DNA of 5,322 nt from Nitrospinota bacterium (GTDB lineage Bacteria; Nitrospinota; Nitrospinia; SZUA-224). The stretch spans positions 1-5,322 of the forward strand of contig JACRGM010000204.1 of the NCBI GenBank assembly GCA_016212345.1, written 5' to 3'. The notes beneath the pieces are model-generated. The model searched no databases, was not told the DNA's origin, and was given only the letters and a program-made list of their open reading frames with translations. Positions 1 through 5,207 of the stretch are shown here, piece after piece; position 1 is the stretch's first letter; every line of letters begins with the position of its first letter. The translations under genes and the position numbers were made by a program.

Positions 1-44
1 CCCCACCTCCCTCTCCCCTTTGGGGAGAGGGCAGGGGTGAGGGG
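1..44. repeat. C/G-rich palindromic repeat, truncated by the window start
   Basis: Bases 9-18 (CCCTCTCCCC) and 22-31 (GGGGAGAGGG) form a perfect 10-base-pair inverted repeat around a TTT loop. The outer flanks (CCCC at 1-4, GGGG at 41-44) are also partly complementary. No T-tract follows, so it does not look like an intrinsic terminator, and rpsH starts only 24 bases later. Its composition is very unlike the AT-rich genes around it. C/G-rich hairpins of this style are often dispersed intergenic repeats in bacterial genomes, and that is the inferred identity here. The 5' end cannot be placed because the window begins inside or at the edge of it. Confidence 0.7.
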
Positions 45-67
45 TTATTTTTAGGGGAAAAGATAAG

Positions 68-469
68 ATGTCAATGACAGATCTGATTGCTGACATGTTG
101 ACGAGGATTAGAAATGGAATAATGGCAGGGCATGAAACGGTTGATGTCCTATCCTCCAAGATCAATAATGAGATTGTTCTGATCTTAAAAGATGAGGGTT
201 ATATAAGGGATTTTGAGACAATTAAAGATAATAGAGAGAGGATATTACGGATTCATTTGAAGTATGAGGAAGATGGAAAAACAAATGTTATTCAAGGTTT
301 AAAGCGTATTAGTAAGTCAGGAAGACGGGTCTATGTCAACAAAGAGGATATTCCTAGGGTGTTAAAGGGACTTGGGATCGCAATATTATCTACTAATAAA
401 GGTATTTTGACCGATAAAAATTCCAGAAGGTTAGAGGTTGGTGGAGAAGTATTGTGTTATATTTGGTAA
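68..469 (+). CDS. rpsH: 30S ribosomal protein S8
   Basis: The 133-residue protein has the usual length of bacterial S8, a primary 16S rRNA-binding protein that organises the central domain of the small subunit. The N-terminus has the family start, with TDLIADMLTRIRNG at residues 4-17. The C-terminal signature runs from GLGIAILSTNKG (about 101-112) to VGGEVLCYIW at the end. In many bacteria S8 also represses its own operon by binding mRNA; no such site can be recognised here. The ATG at 68 has AGGGGA at 53-58 as a ribosome binding site. A second ATG at 74 (residue 3) is an alternative that changes little. The stop overlaps the rplF Shine-Dalgarno sequence. rpsN, the usual upstream neighbour, is not in the 67 bases visible before it. 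Confidence 0.98.
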   Translation: MSMTDLIADMLTRIRNGIMAGHETVDVLSSKINNEIVLILKDEGYIRDFETIKDNRERILRIHLKYEEDGKTNVIQGLKRISKSGRRVYVNKEDIPRVLKGLGIAILSTNKGILTDKNSRRLEVGGEVLCYIW

Positions 470-475
470 GGAGGA
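467..475 (+). promoter_or_regulatory. rplF ribosome binding site overlapping the rpsH stop
   Basis: TAAGGAGGA contains the rpsH stop codon (TAA, 467-469) and a full anti-16S match (AAGGAGG). It lies 12 bases before the rplF ATG at 488. This arrangement suggests that a ribosome terminating on rpsH is well placed to start on rplF. The coupling is inferred. Confidence 0.8.
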
Positions 476-487
476 GACTAAAGATAG

Positions 488-1054
488 ATGTCAAGGATTG
501 GGAGGTTACCTATAACAATACCTGAAGGTGTTGAAGTAAAGATGGATAATAACAATGGTATGATTGAGGTAAAGGGATCTATAGGGAGTCTTAAACGTAG
601 TATACATCCTAAAATCTCCATAGAGATTATAGAAGGGAAGATCCTCGTGAAAAGATCCTCTGACTCTAAAGAGGCTAAATCACTGCATGGACTTACAAGG
701 AGTCTTATCAATAATATGGTTATTGGGGTTACAGAGGGTTTTAAAAAGGGATTGATTATAGAAGGGGTAGGGTATGGGACAATGCTAAAGGATAAGACAT
801 TGACATTACAAATAGGTTACTCTCATCCTATTATTTATACTGCCCCTAGGGATATCGATTTTGAAGTTAATCGGAAAAATGAGATAATTGTCAAAGGGAT
901 AAATAAAGAACAGGTAGGACAGGTGGCAGCAGAGATTCGCGGTCTTAAAAGGCCTGAACCCTATAAAGGTAAAGGTATAAGATATGCAAATGAAAGGATA
1001 AGGAGAAAGGCAGGGAAGAGTGTAGTTGGTACAGGTACAGGTACAGGTGGTTAA
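488..1054 (+). CDS. rplF: 50S ribosomal protein L6
   Basis: L6 binds 23S rRNA near the factor-binding region of the large subunit. The 188-residue protein opens with MSRIGRLPITIPEGVEV, as in the family, and has two repeated L6 folds (roughly residues 10-82 and 90-165). The signature RPEPYKGKGIRY is at about 155-166, followed by a basic stretch (RIRRKAGK). It is several residues longer than usual L6 (about 177-180) because of a GTGTGTGG tail encoded by a hexanucleotide repeat just before the stop. The start is supported by the overlapping Shine-Dalgarno sequence and by the conserved N-terminus. The gap to rplR is 23 bases of almost pure purine. Confidence 0.98.
   Translation: MSRIGRLPITIPEGVEVKMDNNNGMIEVKGSIGSLKRSIHPKISIEIIEGKILVKRSSDSKEAKSLHGLTRSLINNMVIGVTEGFKKGLIIEGVGYGTMLKDKTLTLQIGYSHPIIYTAPRDIDFEVNRKNEIIVKGINKEQVGQVAAEIRGLKRPEPYKGKGIRYANERIRRKAGKSVVGTGTGTGG
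1028..1045 (+). repeat. GGTACA x3 microsatellite at the 3' end of rplF
   Basis: Three perfect copies of GGTACA (1028-1033, 1034-1039, 1040-1045) are followed by GGTGG and the stop codon. The unit is 6 bases, so copy-number change would keep the frame and only alter the number of Gly-Thr pairs in the L6 tail (residues 181-188, GTGTGTGG). It lies beyond the conserved L6 core, so variation there is probably tolerated. Confidence 0.85.
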
Positions 1055-1056
1055 GT

Positions 1057-1073
1057 GGAGGGAGGGGAGGGAG
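1057..1073 (+). promoter_or_regulatory. Purine-rich ribosome binding site that supports the TTG start of rplR
   Basis: The whole rplF-rplR gap is G/A-rich, with two good Shine-Dalgarno cores (GGAGG at 1061-1065, GGAGGGAG at 1066-1073). The second ends 4 bases before the TTG at 1078, and its GGAGG core (1066-1070) is 7 bases away. No ATG or GTG in the right frame lies near the conserved N-terminus, so this site decides the TTG start. Confidence 0.75.
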
Positions 1074-1077
1074 AGAT

Positions 1078-1440
1078 TTGTTAAAGCGTAGGAGTGATCG
1101 ACGTATATTGAGGAAAAAGAGGGTAAGAAAAAGGATTATTGGAACATCTGAGAGACCGAGAGTAAGTGTATTCAGGAGTTTGAGGCATATCTATGCCCAA
1201 ATAATAGATGATTTGAGTGGGAGGACAATAGTATCTGCATCCACTCTTGATAAAGAATTAAATGGGAAGATAAATAATGGGGGAAATGTTGAGGCCTCGA
1301 AACTCGTTGGAGAGATCCTCGCAGAGAGGGCATTGAAAAATCATATATCCAATGTTGTCTTTGATAGAGATGGATTTTTGTATCATGGTAGGGTTAAGGC
1401 CTTAGCAATGGGGATGAGAGAGAGAGGGATCAAATTTTAA
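1078..1440 (+). CDS. rplR: 50S ribosomal protein L18 (TTG start)
   Basis: L18 binds 5S rRNA and helps to fix it in the central protuberance of the large subunit, with L5. The 120-residue product has the usual length. A strongly basic N-terminal arm (residues 2-20, rich in Arg and Lys) is followed by the family block GTSERPRVSVFRSLRHIYAQ (about 22-41). The C-terminal signature is VVFDRDGFLYHGRVKALA (about 93-110), and the protein ends in GIKF. Position 97 is Asp where many L18 proteins have Gly. The start is TTG, chosen because the very strong purine-rich site sits directly upstream and because L18 homologues begin with this kind of basic arm. The 3' gap to rpsE is unusually loose for this operon (61 bases). 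Confidence 0.97.
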   Translation: MLKRRSDRRILRKKRVRKRIIGTSERPRVSVFRSLRHIYAQIIDDLSGRTIVSASTLDKELNGKINNGGNVEASKLVGEILAERALKNHISNVVFDRDGFLYHGRVKALAMGMRERGIKF

Positions 1441-1444
1441 TTTA

Positions 1445-1458
1445 AGAGTATAGAGTAT
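1445..1458 (+). repeat. 7-base tandem repeat AGAGTAT x2 in the rplR-rpsE gap
   Basis: Two exact adjacent copies of AGAGTAT (1445-1451, 1452-1458) lie just after the rplR stop, followed by AGGG. Two copies alone are weak evidence. It is listed because two other 7-base tandem repeats occur at gene borders in this window (2603-2630 and 2681-2694). The rest of the 1441-1501 gap shows no gene and no convincing promoter or terminator. Confidence 0.45.
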
Positions 1459-1501
1459 AGGGATTTCCATTTTTAGCCTTGATAGGGTTATGAGTTAATT
1501 T

Positions 1502-2044
1502 ATGAAGAGAAATATTGAATTATTAGATGATGGTTCTGAGCATATAAAACCTGAGGTGTTAGAAGAGCAGAGAGGAGAATTATTTGATAAGGTAGTCTAT
1601 ATTAATAGGGTTGCTAAGGTTGTAAAGGGGGGTAGACGGTTTAGTTTCAGTGCATTAGTAGTAGTGGGTGATAAGGCTGGAAATGTAGGGATAGGGCTGG
1701 GAAAGGCAAATGAGGTTCCAGAGGCGATAAGAAAGGGTATTGCGAAGGCAAAGAAAGATATAGTTAATATACTTTTGGAAGGGAATACTATCCCTCATGA
1801 GGTATTGGGTCACTATGGGGCAGGGAAGGTGTTGTTAAAGCCTGCGTCGAGGGGTACCGGGGTTATTGCTGGTGGTCATGTTAGGGCAGTTATTGAGTCT
1901 GTAGGGATTCGGGATATATTGACCAAGTCGCTAGGGTCAAATAATCCGCATAATGTGGTTAAGGCTACAATGGATGGCTTAATGAAGTTGAGGAATTCTG
2001 AGAAGATAGCTAGGTTACGGGATAAAAAGTTGGAGGAGCTATAG
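1502..2044 (+). CDS. rpsE: 30S ribosomal protein S5
   Basis: S5 lies near the mRNA entry side of the small subunit and affects decoding accuracy. The conserved body starts at about residue 28 (FDKVVYINRVAKVVKGGRRF), covering the dsRNA-binding-like N-domain and the loop where spectinomycin-resistance changes map in other bacteria; that loop (VKGGRRFSFSA) looks wild type. The C-domain (about 95-170) has GHYGAGKVLLKPASRGTGVI and NVVKATMDGL. The total of 180 residues includes a roughly 25-residue acidic N-terminal extension of no recognised function. The ATG at 1502 has no good ribosome binding site (AGGG at 1484-1487 is 14 bases away). A GTG at 1556 (residue 19) is an alternative start. The TAG stop (2042-2044) lies inside the terminal arm of the downstream palindrome, so the element sets the C-terminus. 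Confidence 0.97.
   Translation: MKRNIELLDDGSEHIKPEVLEEQRGELFDKVVYINRVAKVVKGGRRFSFSALVVVGDKAGNVGIGLGKANEVPEAIRKGIAKAKKDIVNILLEGNTIPHEVLGHYGAGKVLLKPASRGTGVIAGGHVRAVIESVGIRDILTKSLGSNNPHNVVKATMDGLMKLRNSEKIARLRDKKLEEL
2032..2038 (+). promoter_or_regulatory. GGAGGAG, probable original rplO ribosome binding site, now separated from the gene
   Basis: GGAGGAG is the best Shine-Dalgarno match near rplO, but it lies inside the last codons of rpsE, 134 bases before the rplO ATG at 2173. It directly abuts the left arm of the 2040-2164 palindrome. If that element is removed and one TA kept, the site falls 11 bases before the ATG. Its former role is inferred from this reconstruction. The sequence also codes Glu-Glu in S5, so the match could be partly accidental. 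Confidence 0.5.
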
Positions 2045-2164
2045 ATTTTCAGATAATAAATTACACAAGGCTAGAGGGAGAAATCCGAGTAAGGCGTACT
2101 GAGCGGTACGCCGTCGAGGATTTCGACTGATAACGCCGTGTAATTTGTTATATGGAAATCTATA
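2040..2164. mobile_element. Long imperfect palindrome, MITE-like element between rpsE and rplO
   Basis: The outer arms at 2041-2066 and 2138-2163 are complementary at 23 of 26 positions, and the match extends one base further at each end to 2040/2164. Inside lie a second matching pair, GAAATCC (2080-2086) with GGATTTC (2118-2124), and an apical hairpin, GGCGTAC (2093-2099) with GTACGCC (2106-2112), with a TGAGCG loop. It is too short to encode a transposase. Both ends read TATAG inward, which would fit a TA target duplicated as in Tc1/mariner-IS630 type miniature elements; the family is inference. It contains the rpsE stop codon and an in-frame ATG (2152) upstream of rplO. No T-tract is present, so it is not a typical terminator. 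rpmD normally lies here, but the gap is too short for L30. Confidence 0.75.
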
Positions 2165-2172
2165 TTAGAGAC

Positions 2173-2640
2173 ATGAAACTTTATGACTTAAGACCACCAG
2201 TAGGTTCAAAGAAGAAGAGGAAAAGGGTTGGAAGAGGCCCAGGGTCTGGACATGGAAAAACCTCTTGTAGGGGGCATAAAGGGCAGAAGGCACGGTCCGG
2301 GGGGAGATGTAAACCCTGGTTTGAGGGTGGTCAGATGCCACTTCAGAGGAGACTTCCTAAAAGAGGTTTTACAAATATATTCAAAGAGAGATTTGCTATA
2401 ATTAATATTAAGGACTTAAATCGTTTTGAAAAAGAGACATCTGTTACACCTGTGTTGATGAAGGAGAAGGGTCTTATAAAGAGATTGTGTTGTGTTAAAA
2501 TATTAGGAGAGGGTGAGTTGGCAAGACCATTGACTGTGCAAGCGAATTACTTTAGTAAATCAGCTGTCAAAAAGATCGAGGTGGCAGGAGGAAAGGCAGT
2601 AAGAGTTAGGAGTTGGGAGTTAGGAGTTGGGGAAGAATAA
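2173..2640 (+). CDS. rplO: 50S ribosomal protein L15
   Basis: L15 is a 23S rRNA-binding protein of the large subunit that joins late in assembly. From the ATG at 2173 the product is 155 residues. The start MKLYDLRPPVGSKKKRKRVG matches the family exactly in register. The Gly/Arg/Lys-rich extended arm follows (RGPGSGHGKTS, GHKGQKARSGG; about 21-44), then FEGGQMPLQRRLPKRGF (50-66), and the globular end FSKSAVKKIEVAGGK (128-141). An in-frame ATG at 2152 would add MEIYIRD, but that stretch is the arm of the palindrome and has no ribosome binding site, so it is rejected as the start. The 2173 start itself now has only a weak local site (TTAGAG). The last 14 residues, starting AVRVRSWELG, exceed the usual end and come largely from a tandem repeat. 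Confidence 0.96.
   Translation: MKLYDLRPPVGSKKKRKRVGRGPGSGHGKTSCRGHKGQKARSGGRCKPWFEGGQMPLQRRLPKRGFTNIFKERFAIINIKDLNRFEKETSVTPVLMKEKGLIKRLCCVKILGEGELARPLTVQANYFSKSAVKKIEVAGGKAVRVRSWELGVGEE
2603..2630 (+). repeat. 7-base tandem repeat GAGTTRG x4 encoding the L15 C-terminal tail
   Basis: Four adjacent units alternate GAGTTAG, GAGTTGG, GAGTTAG, GAGTTGG (2603-2609, 2610-2616, 2617-2623, 2624-2630). The array lies inside the rplO frame, after the conserved L15 core, and runs almost to the stop at 2638. Because 7 is not a multiple of 3, the units are read in different frames and give the non-repeating tail VRSWELGVG. Loss or gain of one unit would change the frame and so the tail and stop of L15. 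Confidence 0.85.
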
Positions 2641-2662
2641 CTGATTCATCTTTCAAAGAATT

Positions 2663-2710
2663 ACAATAATACAGAAAATTGTCAATCGTCAATCGAAAAT
2701 TGACAATAAT
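2663..2710. repeat. Hairpin with 7-base repeat and flanking direct repeats in the rplO-secY gap
   Basis: ATTGTCAAT (2678-2686) and ATTGACAAT (2699-2707) form a perfect 9-base-pair inverted repeat with a 12-base loop. GTCAATC occurs twice in tandem (2681-2694). ACAATAAT occurs at both borders (2663-2670 and 2703-2710), 40 bases apart, which could be a target duplication around a tiny insertion or chance in AT-rich DNA. There is no T-tract after the stem, and secY must be transcribed through it, so a terminator is unlikely. The remainder of the 2641-2729 gap holds only the secY ribosome binding site (AGGGGAG, 2714-2720). Confidence 0.6.
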
Positions 2711-2729
2711 GTGAGGGGAGTTTCCTTTT

Positions 2730-4064
2730 ATGGTTGGGGGAGGTTTTCAGAATCTATTTAAGATACCAGAGCTCAAGAAGCGTATCCTTTTTACCCTTGG
2801 ACTATTAGCAGTTTACAGGGTAGGTGCACATATCCCTATCCCTGGGATAGATGGTAAGGCCCTTGCTGAGATATTTGCAAAGACACAGGGGACTATCTTG
2901 GGCTTTTTTGATATGTTTTCTGGTGGGGCACTGAGGAGATTAACCATTTTTGCATTGGGTATTATGCCTTATATAAGTGCCTCTATAATATTGCAGTTGC
3001 TGACAATAGTTTGGCCATATCTGGATAAATTGAAGAAGGAGGGTGAACAGGGACATAAGAAGATAACACAATATACAAGATATGGGACTGTGTTATTAAG
3101 TATTATTCAAAGTGGGGGTATTAGCCTGGGACTAGAGGCGATGAGGACCCCTGGAGGAGGAGTAATTGTCCTATCCCCTGGCTGGTCATTTCGTTTGATG
3201 ACAATCCTTACACTTAGTGCGGGAACTGCATTTATTATGTGGTTGGGTGAACAGATTACCGAGAGAGGGATAGGAAATGGCATATCACTGATAATCTTTA
3301 CTGGTATCGTTGCAGGGATACCTGCAGCAATTGGAGGCACTACAGAGCTAGTCATGCATAATGAAATTCAGCTCTTTGTGCTATTATTTTTATTGTTTCT
3401 GATGATAGCAGTGGTAGTTGCTATAATTTTTGTAGAAGGCGGACAGCGAAGGATACCTATACATTATGCCAAGAGGGTAGTGGGTAGGAAGATGTACGGA
3501 GGACAGAATACACATCTCCCTTTGAGGATAAATACATCAGGTGTTATTCCTCCTATATTTGCATCATCCATAATTATGTTTCCAGCAACAATTGCAACTT
3601 TTTCTCCTGGGTGGTTTCCTGAGTGGTTGATTAATATTATGGATTTTATCAAGAACAACCTTATCCCGGGTACTATTCTATACAGTTTGATCTTTGTTGT
3701 TGCAGTATTCTTCTTCTGTTATTTTTATACAGCGATTATCTTTAATCCTGTTGATGTGGCGGATAATATGAAGAAGTATGGGGGATATGTCCCTGGTATA
3801 CGGCCTGGTAGTATGACATCAGGGTATATAGATAAAACCCTTTCAAAGATAACATTTGCTGGAGCTATCTATCTTTCGCTTATTTGTATTCTCCCGAGTT
3901 TTCTGATCAAATATTTAAATATACCATTCTATTTTGGTGGTACTAGTCTCTTGATCGTTGTAGGGGTAGCTATGGATACCATGCAGCAGATTGAGTCACA
4001 TCTTGTAATGAGACATTATGAGGGATTTTTAAAAAAGGGAAGGTTAAAAGGGAGACGAGGATGA
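2730..4064 (+). CDS. secY: Protein translocase subunit SecY
   Basis: SecY is the pore of the SecYEG channel in the inner membrane, which exports unfolded proteins driven by SecA and inserts membrane proteins with the ribosome. At 444 residues it has the typical length. Ten hydrophobic segments can be placed at about 18-36, 72-93, 117-135, 155-173, 183-202, 213-235, 270-290, 313-336, 373-392 and 399-416. The plug region follows the first segment (FFDMFSGGALRRL, 59-71). Cytoplasmic loop C4 carries RRIPIHYAKR (240-249), and loop C5 carries GGYVPGIRPG (351-360) with the conserved Arg358 needed for SecA-driven export in E. coli. The end HLVMRHYEGFLKKGR is typical. The ATG at 2730 has AGGGGAG nine bases upstream. 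The stop lies 4 bases before map. Confidence 0.98.
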   Translation: MVGGGFQNLFKIPELKKRILFTLGLLAVYRVGAHIPIPGIDGKALAEIFAKTQGTILGFFDMFSGGALRRLTIFALGIMPYISASIILQLLTIVWPYLDKLKKEGEQGHKKITQYTRYGTVLLSIIQSGGISLGLEAMRTPGGGVIVLSPGWSFRLMTILTLSAGTAFIMWLGEQITERGIGNGISLIIFTGIVAGIPAAIGGTTELVMHNEIQLFVLLFLLFLMIAVVVAIIFVEGGQRRIPIHYAKRVVGRKMYGGQNTHLPLRINTSGVIPPIFASSIIMFPATIATFSPGWFPEWLINIMDFIKNNLIPGTILYSLIFVVAVFFFCYFYTAIIFNPVDVADNMKKYGGYVPGIRPGSMTSGYIDKTLSKITFAGAIYLSLICILPSFLIKYLNIPFYFGGTSLLIVVGVAMDTMQQIESHLVMRHYEGFLKKGRLKGRRG

Positions 4065-4068
4065 TTAG

Positions 4069-4821
4069 ATGATAATCTTAAAGTCTCAGCAAGAGATAGA
4101 AAAGATGAGGATAAGTAATAGGATTGTTGCTGAGGCATTAAATAAGATAGAGGAAGTGATAGATGTAGGTATTACTACTGCAGAGTTAGATAAGATAGCG
4201 GAGAGTGTTATTCGGAAGAATGGTGCTGAACCTGCTTTTAAGGGGTATAGGGGGTTTCCAAATACCTTGTGTGCATCTGTAAATGAGGAAGTAGTACATG
4301 GTATACCGTCACAGAGAAGATTAAAGGAGGGAGATATAGTAAGTCTTGATTTAGGTGTTTTTTATGAAGGATATTATGGAGATGCTGCAATAACAATAGG
4401 GGTAGGTAAGATAGATGAGAAGACACAACGACTTTTGAATGCTACGAGAGAGGCATTATTTATAGGGATTGAAAAGGTTAAGGAGGGTAATTATCTATAT
4501 AGTATCTCAGGTGCGATTCAGAGATATGTGGAAGGTTTAGGTTTCTCAGTAGTTAGGGCATTTGTAGGGCATGGTATAGGTGTTTCTTTACATGAGGAGC
4601 CGCAGATCCCTAATTTTGTCCCCCTCGATAAATGTAATGGACCAAGATTGAAGAAAGGGATGGTACTGGCAATAGAGCCAATGGTAAATATGGGGTCGAG
4701 TGAGGTGTGTGTCCTGGATGATAATTGGACGGTTGTAACAGCGGATAGAACTCTATCCTCTCATTTTGAGCACACTGTTGCCATAACAGAGAATGGGGTA
4801 AAGATATTGAGTCAGATTTGA
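4069..4821 (+). CDS. map: Methionine aminopeptidase, type I
   Basis: This enzyme removes the initiator methionine from new proteins after deformylation when the second residue is small. The 250-residue protein has the bare type I catalytic fold without an N-terminal zinc-finger or SH3-binding extension. All five metal ligands of the family are visible: Asp94 (VSLDLG), Asp105 (YGDAA), His168 (GHGIG), Glu203 (AIEPMV) and Glu234 (HFEHTV). The substrate-contacting histidines His77 (VVHGIP) and His175 (LHEEPQI), and Trp220, are also in place, so it should be active. The ATG at 4069 follows the secY stop by 4 bases, with its ribosome binding site (GGAGACGAGG, 4051-4060) inside the secY end. The usual intervening adk gene is absent. 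Confidence 0.97.
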   Translation: MIILKSQQEIEKMRISNRIVAEALNKIEEVIDVGITTAELDKIAESVIRKNGAEPAFKGYRGFPNTLCASVNEEVVHGIPSQRRLKEGDIVSLDLGVFYEGYYGDAAITIGVGKIDEKTQRLLNATREALFIGIEKVKEGNYLYSISGAIQRYVEGLGFSVVRAFVGHGIGVSLHEEPQIPNFVPLDKCNGPRLKKGMVLAIEPMVNMGSSEVCVLDDNWTVVTADRTLSSHFEHTVAITENGVKILSQI

Positions 4822-4827
4822 GGTATT

Positions 4828-5046
4828 ATGCCAAAAGAAGAGGCTATTGAGGTAGAAGGTACGGTGATTGAGCCTTTGCCTAATGCAATGTTTAGGGTTG
4901 AACTGGAAAATGGGCATAGGGTATTAGCCCATGTCTCAGGAAAGATGCGAATGCATTTTATAAGGATATTAGTGGGGGATAAGGTGAAGGTAGAGTTGTC
5001 TCCTTACGATCTGACACGGGGGAGGATTACTTATAGATATAAGTAG
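4828..5046 (+). CDS. infA: Translation initiation factor IF-1
   Basis: IF-1 is a single OB-fold protein that sits in the A site of the 30S subunit during initiation and works with IF-2 and IF-3. The 72-residue product has the standard length and all family blocks: EVEGTVIEPLPNAMFRVELE (about 8-27), NGHRVLAHVSGKMRMHFIRI (28-47), GDKVKVELSPYDLTRGRI (50-67) and the basic end TYRYK. The ATG at 4828 lies 6 bases after the map stop, and the ribosome binding site TGAGGT (4819-4824) includes the map stop codon, suggesting translational coupling. The map-infA-rpmJ order is common in bacteria. Confidence 0.98.
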   Translation: MPKEEAIEVEGTVIEPLPNAMFRVELENGHRVLAHVSGKMRMHFIRILVGDKVKVELSPYDLTRGRITYRYK

Positions 5047-5061
5047 ATTGAAGGTGATATT

Positions 5062-5175
5062 ATGAAGGTAAGGGCATCAGTTAAACCTATCTGCGAGAGA
5101 TGTAAGGTAATCAGAAGAAAGGGTGTTGTGAGAGTAATCTGTGTAAACCCAAAGCATAAACAGAGACAGGGGTGA
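5062..5175 (+). CDS. rpmJ: 50S ribosomal protein L36, zinc-binding form
   Basis: L36 is the smallest large-subunit protein and binds 23S rRNA near the base of the L7/L12 stalk. The product is 37 residues, the standard length of the zinc-binding (C+) paralogue. The zinc ligands are Cys11 and Cys14 (CERC), Cys27, and His32 (NPKH), so it is not the cysteine-free stress form. The sequence starts MKVRASVKPIC and ends KHKQRQG, both typical. The ATG at 5062 is 15 bases after the infA stop, with AAGGTGA (5051-5057) as ribosome binding site. rpsM normally follows, but no S13 start is seen in the remaining 147 bases. Confidence 0.98.
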   Translation: MKVRASVKPICERCKVIRRKGVVRVICVNPKHKQRQG

Positions 5176-5207
5176 GATTTATATAAGGCACTGCGCAGAA
5201 ATAAGTT

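Noticed and set aside
478..711. Reverse-strand open frame over rplF, and similar ones over secY (3107-3355, 3464-3658) and map (4238-4426)
   Set aside because: Each is antisense to a well-conserved gene with clear family motifs and shows no domain of its own.
1462..1470. GATTTCCAT shared (inverted) with the right arm of the 2040-2164 element, possible remnant of a second copy
   Set aside because: The match is only 9 bases, with little similarity beyond it in AT-rich DNA, so chance cannot be excluded.
2040..2164. Palindrome as an intrinsic terminator or a structured RNA gene
   Set aside because: There is no T-tract after the stem, essential genes follow in the same operon, and the near-symmetrical arms fit a mobile palindrome better than a known RNA family.
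2152..2172. In-frame upstream ATG that would extend L15 by MEIYIRD
   Set aside because: These codons come from the right arm of the palindrome and its immediate flank, no ribosome binding site precedes them, and L15 homologues start at the MKL found at 2173.
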